Source: Kibdelosporangium philippinense (GTDB lineage Bacteria; Actinomycetota; Actinomycetes; Mycobacteriales; Pseudonocardiaceae). From it: DNA of 64,000 bases. The stretch lies in assembly GCF_021390435.2 (NCBI RefSeq), contig NZ_JAJVCN010000002.1:1116001-1180000 (forward strand), read 5' to 3'. Positions 7,776 to 16,593 of the stretch are shown one piece after another. How positions within the stretch are numbered: position 1 is the stretch's first letter; each line of letters opens with the position of its first letter. The notes beneath the pieces were generated by a model that was not told where the DNA came from, ran no database searches, and saw only the letters and a program-made list of their open reading frames with translations. The position numbers and the translations under genes were made by a program.

Positions 7776-8957
7776 ATGACTGAAACACTGCCCGACGCCC
7801 CCATGCTTCCGACCACCCGGCCGAACCCGCTCGACCCGCCCGCGGAACTGCACGACCGCGGACCGTTGAGCAGGCTGACGTTCGCCGACGGCACGGTCGG
7901 CTGGCTTGCCACCACACACAAGCTGGTCCGCGCGATCCTGGCCGACCCGCGGTTCAGTGCCGAAGGCGAGAAACGCAAGAACCCGGTCAGGCTGAACCTG
8001 ACCACCGAGCCAGCCAAGCCGGGGATGTTCATCACGCAGGACGCGCCGGAGCACACGCGCTACCGGCGGCTGCTGACCGGCCAGTTCACCGTGCGCCGGA
8101 TGAACGAGCTGATCCCCAGGGTTCAGGAGATCACCAACGAGCACATCGATGGCATGCGCAGGCACGGCCCGCCGGTGGATCTGGTGCAGGAGTTCGCATT
8201 GCCGATCCCGTCGCTGGTGATCTGCGAACTGCTCGGCGTTCCGTACGCCGACCGCGCCCGGTTCCAGCACGATTCCAGCAAGATGCTGTCGCTCACCACG
8301 TCCATCGATGAGGTGCGGGCGGCGGTCGCGTCGGTCGAGGACTACATGCTCGAACTGGTGCGCACGAAGCGGGAACAGCCTGGCGACGACCTGATCACCG
8401 GCCTCGTGCAGCTCAACGAGCTGACCGACGAGGAAATAAGCAACATGGGCCTGCTGTTGCTCATCGCCGGGCACGAGACCACAGCGAACATGTTGGCGCT
8501 CGGGACTTTCACGCTGCTGACCAACCCCGACCAGCTCGCGCTGCTGCGGGACGACCCGAGTTTGACGGACAACGCGGTCGAGGAGCTGCTGCGCTACCTC
8601 ACGATCGTCCACTTTGGAACGGCACGGACCGCGCTCGAAGACGTGGAACTCGACGGGGTCGTGATCAAAGCGGGTGAGCCGGTGTCGATCTCACTGCCGG
8701 CGGCCAACCGTGACCCGATGCGGTTCATCGACCCGGACCGCTTGTCGCTCAAGGGAAACGCGGCCGGGCACGTGACCTTCGGGCACGGCATCCACCAGTG
8801 CCTCGGCCAGCAGCTGGCCCGCATCGAAATGCGGATCGGCCTCGCCACCCTGCTGCGGGAATTCCCGACACTGCGGCTGGCGATCCCGGCCGACGAGGTG
8901 CCAATGCGCGACGACATGTCCATCTACGGCGTGCACTCACTGCCGGTGGCCTGGTAA
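7776..8957 (+). CDS. Cytochrome P450, CYP105-like (second of a tandem pair)
   Basis: A 393-residue P450 that starts at the ATG 8 bp after the previous stop; GAGG overlaps that stop and serves as ribosome binding site. Motifs are AGHETT, EELLRY and FGHGIHQCLGQQLARIEMRI. The two proteins are identical over many long blocks (for example the RYRRLLTGQFTVRRMN segment), so this is a recent tandem duplication. Divergence is concentrated in the regions that line P450 substrate pockets. The pair ends in a palindromic terminator-like repeat. Confidence 0.92.
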   Translation: MTETLPDAPMLPTTRPNPLDPPAELHDRGPLSRLTFADGTVGWLATTHKLVRAILADPRFSAEGEKRKNPVRLNLTTEPAKPGMFITQDAPEHTRYRRLLTGQFTVRRMNELIPRVQEITNEHIDGMRRHGPPVDLVQEFALPIPSLVICELLGVPYADRARFQHDSSKMLSLTTSIDEVRAAVASVEDYMLELVRTKREQPGDDLITGLVQLNELTDEEISNMGLLLLIAGHETTANMLALGTFTLLTNPDQLALLRDDPSLTDNAVEELLRYLTIVHFGTARTALEDVELDGVVIKAGEPVSISLPAANRDPMRFIDPDRLSLKGNAAGHVTFGHGIHQCLGQQLARIEMRIGLATLLREFPTLRLAIPADEVPMRDDMSIYGVHSLPVAW

Positions 8958-8960
8958 AGA

Positions 8961-9006
8961 CTCGTGAGTGGTTAGCCGTGTTAGAACGCGGCTAACCACT
9001 CACGAG
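8961..9006. repeat. REP-like palindrome, copy A (bidirectional terminator candidate)
   Basis: Two 22-base arms (left CTCGTGAGTGGTTAGCCG...; right its reverse complement with one mismatch) are separated by two bases. It lies 3 bp after the P450 stop and 5 bp before the mdh stop, and GGGTTTTT follows on the plus strand. The same arms recur at 17983, 32871/34471 and 38926. Confidence 0.85.
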
Positions 9007-9011
9007 GGTTT

Positions 9012-10001
9012 TTAGATCAAACCCAGTGCCTTCACGGCGTCACGCTCTTCGGCGAGTTCCGCGTTGCTCGCGTCGATCTTGGCGCGGGAGAAGGCGTCGA
9101 TCTCCAGGCCCTGGACGATCTCGTACTTGCCGCCGGTCGAGGTCACCGGGAAGGACGTGATCAGGCCTTCCGGGGTGCCGTACGAGCCGTCGGACACGAC
9201 ACCGGCGGAGACCCACTGGCCCTCCGGGGTGCCGTTCACCCAGTCGTAGATGTGGTCGATCGCGGCGTTGGCGGCCGACGCGGCCGAGGACGCGCCCCGC
9301 GCCTCGATGATCGCGGCACCACGCTTGGCGACCGTCGGGATGAAGTCGTTCTCGATCCAGGCCTGGTCGTTCACGGCCTCGGCGGCGTTCTTGCCGTTGA
9401 CCTCGGCGTGGAACAGGTCCGGGTACTGGGTCGCGGAGTGGTTGCCCCAGATCACGAGCTTGCGGATGTCGTTCACGGTCACGCCCAGCTTGCGGGCCAG
9501 CTGCGTGTACGCGCGGTTCTGGTCGAGCCGGGTCATGGCGGTGAACCGGTCAGCGGGCACGTCCGGCGCGTGCGACTGGGCGATCAAAGCGTTGGTGTTG
9601 GCCGGGTTTCCGACCACGAGCACGCGCACGTCGTCCGCGGCGTGCGCGTTGATGGCCTCACCCTGCGGCTTGAAGATGCCGCCGTTGGCCTCGAGGAGGT
9701 CACCGCGCTCCATGCCCTTGGTCCGCGGCCGCGCGCCGACCAGCAGGGCGACGTTCACGCCGTCGAACGCCACGTTGGGGTCGTCGGTGATGTCGATGCC
9801 CGACAGCAGCGGGAACGCGCAGTCGTCCAGCTCCATCGCGGTGCCCTCGGCGGCCTTGAGCGCCGGGGCGATCTCCAGCAGCTTCAGGCGCACGGGGGTG
9901 TCCTGGCCGAGCAGCTGTCCGGACGCGATGCGGAACAACAGGGCGTAGCCGATCTGGCCGGCCGCGCCGGTTACGGTGACGTTGACGGGGGTGCGGGTCA
10001 T
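9012..10001 (-). CDS. mdh: Malate dehydrogenase
   Basis: A 329-residue NAD-dependent malate dehydrogenase of the TCA cycle. It opens with the Rossmann motif VTVTGAAGQIGYALLFRIASG and carries the substrate-binding MTRLDQNRA and the catalytic-His segment IWGNHSATQYPDLFHA. It belongs to the dimeric cytosolic-MDH-like type common in actinobacteria. I chose the ATG at 10001 because homologues start with MTxxPVNVTV; a GTG at 10016 is also possible. It faces the P450 pair across palindrome A. Confidence 0.93.
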   Translation of the reverse strand: MTRTPVNVTVTGAAGQIGYALLFRIASGQLLGQDTPVRLKLLEIAPALKAAEGTAMELDDCAFPLLSGIDITDDPNVAFDGVNVALLVGARPRTKGMERGDLLEANGGIFKPQGEAINAHAADDVRVLVVGNPANTNALIAQSHAPDVPADRFTAMTRLDQNRAYTQLARKLGVTVNDIRKLVIWGNHSATQYPDLFHAEVNGKNAAEAVNDQAWIENDFIPTVAKRGAAIIEARGASSAASAANAAIDHIYDWVNGTPEGQWVSAGVVSDGSYGTPEGLITSFPVTSTGGKYEIVQGLEIDAFSRAKIDASNAELAEERDAVKALGLI

Positions 10002-10095
10002 TGCCTTCCGATCCACTCAAGCGAGTATTGGGGTCTCGGGCGTGACCAGCTACCGCCAGCACAGTCTCAGCGCCGGGACCAGCCCCGGCAGGTTA

Positions 10096-10659
10096 TCAAC
10101 CATGCAGTGCGTGGTCTCGGACCGGTGATGTAACCCTCATGCGATCTGGGACACGGATGTTCAACACCGCACTCACCAGCAGGTAACCCAGCATGGCACC
10201 GAAGGTGTTCGTGATCAGGTCGTCGACGTCGAAGATCCGGTAGACGAACGGCGCCGTGCCGAAGTTGCCGCTCAGCTGCGTGACCTCAATCGTGAGCGAC
10301 GCCACGAACCCGAGCACGACAGCCTGGCGCGCGGTCCGCTTCCAGAGCACGCGAGCGAAGATGCCCAGCGGCACGAACAACAGGACGTTCAGGAAGACCT
10401 GCTTCACCGCGTTGAGGTCGCCACCGACCGTGTCCAGCACCCACTGGAACGGGATCAGCTGAATGGTCTGCCGAAGCCGTGGCGTTGACGGTGTTGGCAG
10501 CGGCAGGAACACGACCGCGAGCGCCAGTGCGGCGTAGAGCGTGACCGCTCCGCTCACCAGCGGGCGCACCCGGCCGCGCAGGACGAGCAGCACAATCGGC
10601 CAGATCACAGCGAAGCCGATCAGTCCGAAGTGGATGGCGGTCAGTTGCGTCGCGGTCAT
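10096..10659 (-). CDS. VanZ-like integral membrane protein
   Basis: A 187-residue protein with about five membrane segments. The VanZ family signature is present: NVLLFVPLGIF, SLTIEVTQL and the acidic loop RIFDVDDLITNTFGAMLGYLL. VanZ itself gives low-level teicoplanin resistance in the vanA cluster, but most homologues are stand-alone and of unknown role. No vanHAX genes are nearby, so resistance should not be assumed. Confidence 0.8.
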   Translation of the reverse strand: MTATQLTAIHFGLIGFAVIWPIVLLVLRGRVRPLVSGAVTLYAALALAVVFLPLPTPSTPRLRQTIQLIPFQWVLDTVGGDLNAVKQVFLNVLLFVPLGIFARVLWKRTARQAVVLGFVASLTIEVTQLSGNFGTAPFVYRIFDVDDLITNTFGAMLGYLLVSAVLNIRVPDRMRVTSPVRDHALHG

Positions 10660-10775
10660 GGATACGACGTTATGGAAACGCCGTATCCACGGCTTCGGTC
10701 GAAGAGCCCGGGTTGATCAACCGACTGGCCGAGGCCGCCGCTCGGCCGATCGGCCAGGTGTGAGGGCCTGATTTT

Positions 10776-10803
10776 GAATGCCGTGAGGGTCTTCACGGCA
10801 TTC
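10776..10803. terminator. Hairpin upstream of the DUF3017 stop
   Basis: An 11-bp perfect stem, GAATGCCGTGA paired with TCACGGCATTC, with a 6-base loop. It lies immediately downstream of the leftward MFS-DMT-folD-DUF3017 operon and is probably its terminator. Its arrangement (NGCCGTGAAGG / CCTTCACGGC) resembles other short palindromes at 54002-54024 and 54209-54234. Confidence 0.55.
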
Positions 10804-10805
10804 CG

Positions 10806-11096
10806 TCAGTTCAGTGGACCGCCGATGATCGAGGCCGAGATGTAGAGGACCAGCAGCCCGAACCCGCCGTACAACAGGATGTCCACGCGCCGCTTCCGCA
10901 CAGCGAGCAGCCCGGCCTTGCTGTCCGGCAACAGCAGCCGCAAAGCCGCGGCCACCAGCAGCGCCCCGCCAATCAGAGACGTCCCGCGCCGCCAGTAGTA
11001 CATGGCAATCAACGCCAGCCCGACAACCACGATCAACAACACCACGCCGAATGGCCATTGATCGCGAAGCTTCGACTTGGAAGGCACGACGGTCAC
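10806..11096 (-). CDS. DUF3017 membrane protein
   Basis: A 96-residue protein with three hydrophobic helices (QWPFGVVLLIVVVGLALIAM, GTSLIGGALLVAAALRLLL, ILLYGGFGLLVLYIS). This is the DUF3017 family, which in actinobacteria sits next to folD, as here. Its start overlaps the folD stop by 4 bp, so it is the last gene of the operon. Function unknown. Confidence 0.85.
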   Translation of the reverse strand: MTVVPSKSKLRDQWPFGVVLLIVVVGLALIAMYYWRRGTSLIGGALLVAAALRLLLPDSKAGLLAVRKRRVDILLYGGFGLLVLYISASIIGGPLN

Positions 11097-11941
11097 GCCT
11101 GCGCCTCAGCAGCCTCGACCACGTTCGTCAGCAGCATCGCCCTGGTCATCGGGCCAATGCCACCGGGGTTCGGCGACAGGAATCCAGCCACGGACCGCAC
11201 GTCCGGGTGCACGTCACCGGCCATCCCGGACTCCGTCCGGCTCACGCCAACGTCCAGCACCGCGGCACCGGGCTTGACCATGTCCGGCGTGATCAGGTGC
11301 GGCACGCCAGCACCGGCAACCACGATGTCGGCACGGATGACCTCGGCCGCCAAATCCTTGGTTCCCGTGTGGCACAACGTAACCGTCGCGTTCTCCGAGC
11401 GGCGGGTGAGCAATAGACCTAGCGGGCGTCCGACGGTCACGCCACGGCCGACGACGGTGATGTTCTGGCCCGCGATCGGCACCTGGTAGCGGTTGAGCAG
11501 CTCGACGATCCCGCGCGGGGTGCACGGCAGCGGCGCGGGCTCCATCAGCACGAGCCTGCCGAGGTTGACCGGGTGCAGGCCGTCGGCGTCCTTCGACGGG
11601 TCGACGCGCTCGAGCAGCCTGCCGGTGTCCAGGTGTTTCGGCACGGGCAGCTGGACGATGTAGCCGGTGCACGCCGGGTCGGCGTTCAGCTCGTCCAGGA
11701 CGGCCTCGGCGTCTTCCGGTGAGATGTCCGCGGGCAGGTCCTTGCGGATCGAGGTGATCCCGACCTTCGCGCAGTCCGCGTGCTTGCCGCGGACGTACAT
11801 CGCCGACCCTGGGTCGTCACCGATCAGCACCGTGCCCAGGCCAGGCGCGATCCCCTTGGCCCGCAGTGCGGCCACGCGCACCTTTAGGTCCTCGTAGATC
11901 GCGTCACGGGTCGCCTTGCCATCCAGGATCGTCGCGCTCAC
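11093..11941 (-). CDS. folD: Bifunctional methylenetetrahydrofolate dehydrogenase/cyclohydrolase
   Basis: A 282-residue FolD, interconverting 5,10-methylene- and 10-formyl-tetrahydrofolate with NADP. The catalytic Tyr/Lys pair is in YVRGKHADCAKVGI, a Gln-Leu-Pro loop in YIVQLPVPKHL and the dinucleotide site in VVGRGVTVGRPLGLLL; Gly replaces the usual Ser of the GRSxxVG motif. It overlaps both neighbours by 4 bp. The product feeds purN and purH, which lie elsewhere in the window. Confidence 0.95.
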   Translation of the reverse strand: MSATILDGKATRDAIYEDLKVRVAALRAKGIAPGLGTVLIGDDPGSAMYVRGKHADCAKVGITSIRKDLPADISPEDAEAVLDELNADPACTGYIVQLPVPKHLDTGRLLERVDPSKDADGLHPVNLGRLVLMEPAPLPCTPRGIVELLNRYQVPIAGQNITVVGRGVTVGRPLGLLLTRRSENATVTLCHTGTKDLAAEVIRADIVVAGAGVPHLITPDMVKPGAAVLDVGVSRTESGMAGDVHPDVRSVAGFLSPNPGGIGPMTRAMLLTNVVEAAEAQA

Positions 11942-12870
11942 GCCGCCATCTTCTCAGAGGTGCGCACGGCCGCCACGCCGACCGCGACCAGCGTGATCAC
12001 CGCACCGAGCACCTCGGTGAACGTGAGATGGGCGTCCCGCGCGGGCACGACGATGTCCAGCAGGACCGCGCCGATCAGCTGCCCGGCGACCACGCACAGG
12101 CTGAGCAGCAGCACGCCAACGGCACGTACGGCGACGGCCGACATGCCGATCACGAAGATGCCGAACGCCCCGCCCGTGTACAGCCACCACTCTTGCGGGA
12201 ACTCGGCTGGCCAGCCACGAAGCAGCACGTCAACCACGGTCGCGACGACCAGCAACACCGTCGAGACGCCGAAGTTGACCATCGCGGCCACGACGGCGTT
12301 GCCGGAAGCCTCACGAACCTGGCCGTTCATCGCGGTTTGCCAGGCCAGCCCGAATCCGGCGATCGCGGGCAGGACGAACAGCCACACGTTCTCCGGCTTG
12401 TCGAACTGCCCCCGCAGGGCGAGCACGACAGCGCCAGCGGCGATGGCCGCGCCAAGCAACCGCCACACGGTGATCGGCTGCGGCCCGGCGGGACCAAGCC
12501 CGGCCCGGTCGACCAGCAGGCTGCTGATCAACTGTCCGCTGACCGTGGCGACCGTGAACACGGCCACACCGAGCGCGGTGATCGTGACGCCCTGCGTGAA
12601 GATCATGTACGCGCCGACGAACCCGCCGAGGCACTGCCACCACCGGAGTTCCCTCCTGCGCAACGCTTCGACGACCCGGCCGGTGCCGCGTCGCCCTGCA
12701 GGCGTGAGAACTACCGAAGTGACTAGCACCACCAAACCGAAGCCCGTGGAGATGAACGCCGCGAGCACACCGTCTTGCAGCCGCGCGCCCAACTGGCCGT
12801 TCACCCGTCCTTGTGACGAGAGCAGAACACCGATCAGGACCGCGGCCAGGCCGTACGGCCATCGCCTCAC
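11938..12870 (-). CDS. DMT-superfamily transporter (DUF606/YdcZ type)
   Basis: A 310-residue protein of ten hydrophobic helices in two homologous halves. Each half opens with a helix followed by the pattern NG-(Q/K)-x (GRVNGQLG and MNGQVREASG), which is typical of DUF606 small-molecule exporters. It overlaps MFS upstream and folD downstream by 4 bp each. The substrate is unknown. Confidence 0.85.
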   Translation of the reverse strand: MRRWPYGLAAVLIGVLLSSQGRVNGQLGARLQDGVLAAFISTGFGLVVLVTSVVLTPAGRRGTGRVVEALRRRELRWWQCLGGFVGAYMIFTQGVTITALGVAVFTVATVSGQLISSLLVDRAGLGPAGPQPITVWRLLGAAIAAGAVVLALRGQFDKPENVWLFVLPAIAGFGLAWQTAMNGQVREASGNAVVAAMVNFGVSTVLLVVATVVDVLLRGWPAEFPQEWWLYTGGAFGIFVIGMSAVAVRAVGVLLLSLCVVAGQLIGAVLLDIVVPARDAHLTFTEVLGAVITLVAVGVAAVRTSEKMAA

Positions 12871-14090
12871 GAGAGAACCGGTACCGGCGCGGGTTTGGCC
12901 GCCGGTATGCGCATCGCCAGCAGCACGCCGAACACGGCCATGACGACCGCACCACCTGCCGCGAAGGACGGACCGCCGTGGTCAAGTAAGAAACCTGACG
13001 TCGGCATCGCGAACGCGAAGCCCGCAGTGGACGCGGTCGATAACCAGCCATAGGCCTCGGTTCTGCGGGTTTCTGGCGCGAGTTCGCCAAGCCGTGCGTT
13101 CGCTGTTGCGACGGCAGGCGCGATCGCGGCGCCGCCCAACAGCAGCACCAAGCCGATCAGCCATGGCGAAGCAGGGTCGTGCACCGGGGGTAAGACAGGT
13201 ACCAGGGCCGCCACGCCGACCAGGTTTAGCACCACGCGACGAGTCAGGTTCGGCTTCCCGGTCATCCCGCCAGCGACCAGGCCGCCGACAGCGGATCCGA
13301 CCGCCCAGACCGCGCCGAGCACACCGGCCAAGATCGGCAAACCGACGTTGCGGGCCCACGCCACGATCGTCATGTCGACCATCAACAGGGCCGAGACCAG
13401 GAAAAACGACAGCGCCAACGACGCGATAACGCCGCGCACGTTGAACAGCCCCGCGCGCTGCGACTTGGTGTGCTGAGTCGTCGGCACCGGGCCGCCAAGC
13501 CCGGCCAATTTCAGCATCCGCGCGAACCCGAGCGTGGCCATCGTGGCCAGTGCGCCTGAAATCACAAGAGACACTTCCGGGTTCACCGCGGCGACCAAGG
13601 TGGCGGCAAGAATCGGGCCGACGGCGTACATGAGCTCGGTCAACGTCGCGTCGACCGAGTACACGGAGTTCAGTGCCGATCCCGAGAGCAGCCGAGGCCA
13701 GATCGCCCGGCCGACGGGGATGACCGGCGGGTTGAACAGGCCTACGGTGAACGCCGCCACCGCCATCAACGGCCACCACGAACTAGGGAGCCAGACAGGG
13801 ATGAACGCAAGTACCGCCAGCCCGACGCCGTAACAGACACCCGTGAACACGATCAGGCCAGCAGCGCCGCGGCGGTCGGCCGTGCGGCCACGGACCGGTC
13901 CGGCGACGCCGAGCCCAGTCAGCAGAGCGGCGCCGATCACACCGGCGAGCGCGTACGAACCAGTCCAGCCCGCGACGAGAAAGGACATCGCCAACGGGGT
14001 ACCGGTCATATGCAGACGCCCCAACGTCGCCCAGGTCAACAGGCCTGGCACGCGGGGGACGGCGGCGAGTTCGCGGTACGGCTGCAGCAC
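12867..14090 (-). CDS. MFS transporter, drug-efflux-like
   Basis: A 407-residue protein with about twelve membrane helices and the loop motif GPVRGRTADRRGA between helices 2 and 3, as in major facilitator efflux pumps. It is the first gene of the leftward four-gene operon and overlaps the DMT gene by 4 bp. Having two transporters upstream of folD is unusual, since folD-DUF3017 normally travel alone. Substrate unknown. Confidence 0.85.
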   Translation of the reverse strand: MLQPYRELAAVPRVPGLLTWATLGRLHMTGTPLAMSFLVAGWTGSYALAGVIGAALLTGLGVAGPVRGRTADRRGAAGLIVFTGVCYGVGLAVLAFIPVWLPSSWWPLMAVAAFTVGLFNPPVIPVGRAIWPRLLSGSALNSVYSVDATLTELMYAVGPILAATLVAAVNPEVSLVISGALATMATLGFARMLKLAGLGGPVPTTQHTKSQRAGLFNVRGVIASLALSFFLVSALLMVDMTIVAWARNVGLPILAGVLGAVWAVGSAVGGLVAGGMTGKPNLTRRVVLNLVGVAALVPVLPPVHDPASPWLIGLVLLLGGAAIAPAVATANARLGELAPETRRTEAYGWLSTASTAGFAFAMPTSGFLLDHGGPSFAAGGAVVMAVFGVLLAMRIPAAKPAPVPVLS

Positions 14091-14216
14091 CCGCCCACTG
14101 TCTCAAGCGGCACCGACAATCTACGAACGATTACTCTCAAGGACGTCACGGGCCTGGTTGGGCATATGGCGAGCGACGCATGTGCCGAACGGGGTCGATA
14201 AAGGGAGGATGGGGAC

Positions 14217-16127
14217 GTGACGCAACCGACCCAGCTGGATCCGACCGAGCAGGACACCTTGGTCAAGCAGATCGGCTTGGCGCTGCTGCGGGCCGCACCG
14301 CCGGAGTGGCAGCAGGTACAGGTGCACTACCGGGCTGTTGGCCGCTATCACGAGATGTCGGCCGAACTGACCAGCGAGAACGAGGACTCGAGGCCGTGGA
14401 CGGTGTCCCCGGACATGGCCGCGTTGTTCGCGCGCCTTCGTGCGGGTATGTACCGCGACGGCAGAGGGACCTGGTTCAACGCGCGCTACCAGCTGGACCG
14501 GCCGTCGAGCTACAACCTGGAGTACGACCGCGACGAGCCGCAGTGGGACGCCCCGCCGCCGCACCCGGCGTATCCGGACGAGCTGCAGATGTTCCCGCGT
14601 GACGAAGAGAACATCCCCGAATGGCTCGCACGGCGGCTTGCCACGCCACCACCACCGCCGCCGCCCCCGGTGATCCCGCCGAACCCCACCCCTCCGGGTG
14701 GTTTCGAGCCTGCTGGTTTCGAGCGGCAGCGCTTCCGCGTCGCGAGGACGTTCGACGGCATGGGCCCGCAGGGCCGGCCGATCGTGAACCGGCCGCAGAT
14801 CGACGAGCTGGACACCGAGGCGATGCTGGCCTACCTGGACGACGGGCCGCTGGCGATGTCCAGCCGCGGCTACGACGTCGACCGGCTGGACCCCGAGGGC
14901 CGCAACTCGGTGCCGATCGCGTTCCACACCGACGGCACGTGGATCTGGCCAGCGTCGGTGAACTACTACCTGCGCACGTACGGCGTGAGCCCCGAGCCTG
15001 ACCTGGTCACGCACATCCGCAGGCAGGGCTTTGAGCTGCCCGAGGTCGACGAGGCGACGTTGGCTGAGGCGTCCGCGGTCGTCAACCGGGGCGCTCCGCC
15101 GCCTCCGCCTGGCCGTCCGGCCACGCCACCGCCTCCGCCACCACCCCCGCCTGCGCCTCCCGCGCCACTTCCGGTCGCGCCCCCTCTCGTCGAGGCTGTC
15201 CCGCAGCCGCCGACCGTGCCCGGGGTTCCGGCCGTGCCCGCCCCCGCTTCCCCAGGTCCCGCGTTGAACGCGGTCCGGGCGAAGTTCGCTGATCTTGGTG
15301 TGCCGGAGTCGGCGTACCGGATCGGTCCGCCGGTCGAGCGAACCTGGAACCTCGAGCGGGTGGACGAAGGCTGGCGCGTCGGCTGGTACGAACAAGATCA
15401 GTACGTCACGCCGTCGCACTTCGAGGATGTGGGCGACGCTACGGCGTTCCTGCTTGGCAAGGTCCTGCTGGAAGGGGCTCGGCCCGCGCTGCCGGAGCCC
15501 GCTCCGGCAGCAGCCGCGCCGCCTCCACCACCACCGCCTCCTCCTGTGGCACCGCCGCCCCCACCGCCACCTGTGGTCCCGGACGAGGACGACCTGGCCG
15601 CACGGACGGTCCTCGCGTTGCCGTCGTTGTCCGCGTTGGAGGACACGAACGAGCGTGAGCCCGTATCCGTGCCAGCCGCGCCTCCGCCCGAGGTGGGCAA
15701 CTCCACAGCGATGCTGCCCGCGCCCAACCGCGGTGGCGGCGGCAACGCGATGACGGAGACTCGCCCGCAGGACTGGCCGATCCAGCCGCTGTACGGCGAG
15801 CCACCGCTGACGTTGTTCCGTGGCAAGCGGATGATCGAACTGCATCCAGGCACCGAGATCGACCGGTTCGGTGAAGGCGACGGCAACCTGGTGTACGCCG
15901 TCGGCACGCCGTTCCCGCTGCGGTCACTGGTGCCTGATTGGGTGAATCGGGAGTACCGCGTCTACCGCGTGCAGCAGCCGGTCGAGGTGCTGACCGGCGT
16001 CGCGATCCCGTGGTTCGAGCAGCCGGGTGGCGGGACCGCGTTCCTGCTGCCGCACGCCGTCGAGGACTTGATCGAGGACGGCTACCTGGTCGAGGTCCCC
16101 GGCCGCGAACGGCCTCCGCTGACCTAG
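14217..16127 (+). CDS. Multidomain protein with C-terminal TNT-type NAD+ glycohydrolase domain
   Basis: The 636-residue protein has four ordered blocks joined by Pro-rich linkers (about residues 142-165, 289-340, 425-460). Block 1 (about 8-135) resembles the YezG/DUF600 immunity fold (EWQQVQVHYRAVGRYHEMSAEL ... TWFNARYQLDRPSSYNLEYD, written here in pieces of one run). Block 2 (about 175-285) and block 3 (about 345-420) are unassigned. The last about 110 residues fit the TNT domain of M. tuberculosis CpnT: LHPGTEIDRFGEGDGNLVYA, GTPFPLRSLVP, then the PWFEQPGGGTAF loop containing the conserved Gln. TNT hydrolyses NAD+. No signal peptide or WXG100 start is visible. GGGAGG precedes the GTG start. 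Confidence 0.8.
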   Translation: MTQPTQLDPTEQDTLVKQIGLALLRAAPPEWQQVQVHYRAVGRYHEMSAELTSENEDSRPWTVSPDMAALFARLRAGMYRDGRGTWFNARYQLDRPSSYNLEYDRDEPQWDAPPPHPAYPDELQMFPRDEENIPEWLARRLATPPPPPPPPVIPPNPTPPGGFEPAGFERQRFRVARTFDGMGPQGRPIVNRPQIDELDTEAMLAYLDDGPLAMSSRGYDVDRLDPEGRNSVPIAFHTDGTWIWPASVNYYLRTYGVSPEPDLVTHIRRQGFELPEVDEATLAEASAVVNRGAPPPPPGRPATPPPPPPPPPAPPAPLPVAPPLVEAVPQPPTVPGVPAVPAPASPGPALNAVRAKFADLGVPESAYRIGPPVERTWNLERVDEGWRVGWYEQDQYVTPSHFEDVGDATAFLLGKVLLEGARPALPEPAPAAAAPPPPPPPPPVAPPPPPPPVVPDEDDLAARTVLALPSLSALEDTNEREPVSVPAAPPPEVGNSTAMLPAPNRGGGGNAMTETRPQDWPIQPLYGEPPLTLFRGKRMIELHPGTEIDRFGEGDGNLVYAVGTPFPLRSLVPDWVNREYRVYRVQQPVEVLTGVAIPWFEQPGGGTAFLLPHAVEDLIEDGYLVEVPGRERPPLT

Positions 16128-16576
16128 GGAACGACAACGACCGGTCGTTTGGCGTCCTTGACCAGCATCTTGGGCACCGAACCGACCAGGCCACCGCCGT
16201 GCCGGGAGCGGCCGACGACGATGCAGTCGGCGCGTCGCTCCTCGGCGATGGCTTCGAGGCCGTGCGCCGGGTCGCCGCGATAGTGCACGAGTTCCCACGC
16301 GATTCCGGCGTGGTCGAGGTAGGCCGCGGCCTCACGGCGGATCTCGTCGACGAACGCGGTCGCGGCCTCGGTCGCGCCCGCCATACCCATCGCGGTCCAG
16401 TACGCCGGACTGGCGATCGGCTCGACGTAGACAAGGACGAGTTTGGCCCGCTCACGCCGGGCGAGGCCACCGGCCCACGCGGCGGCGTGCAAGGACGGCG
16501 GGCTGCCGTCGACGCCCACCACGATCACGGTCAAGCCGTCCTTACCGATCTCGAAATCGGCTTCGCCCTCGGCCAC
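16124..16576 (-). CDS. Universal stress protein (UspA family)
   Basis: A 150-residue single UspA domain. The ATP-binding signature is present: the N-terminal strand VIVVGVDGSPPS and the C-terminal GRSRHGGGLVGSVPKMLV, equivalent to G-2x-G-9x-G-S/T. I used the GTG at 16576 because it starts 17 bp after the reverse transcriptase stop and directly precedes the fold; longer starts would run into that gene. Its 3' end overlaps the TNT-protein gene by 4 bp, tail to tail. Confidence 0.85.
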   Translation of the reverse strand: MAEGEADFEIGKDGLTVIVVGVDGSPPSLHAAAWAGGLARRERAKLVLVYVEPIASPAYWTAMGMAGATEAATAFVDEIRREAAAYLDHAGIAWELVHYRGDPAHGLEAIAEERRADCIVVGRSRHGGGLVGSVPKMLVKDAKRPVVVVP

Positions 16577-16593
16577 ACCGGGATCGTAAGGGA

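Noticed and set aside
10096..10659. Vancomycin/teicoplanin resistance gene
   Set aside because: VanZ-like proteins are common and no vanHAX or vanRS genes accompany it.
14121..15845. 574-codon leftward reading frame antisense to the TNT protein gene
   Set aside because: Arg/Gly/His-rich composition from reading GC-rich proline codons backwards; the opposite strand carries the recognisable domains.
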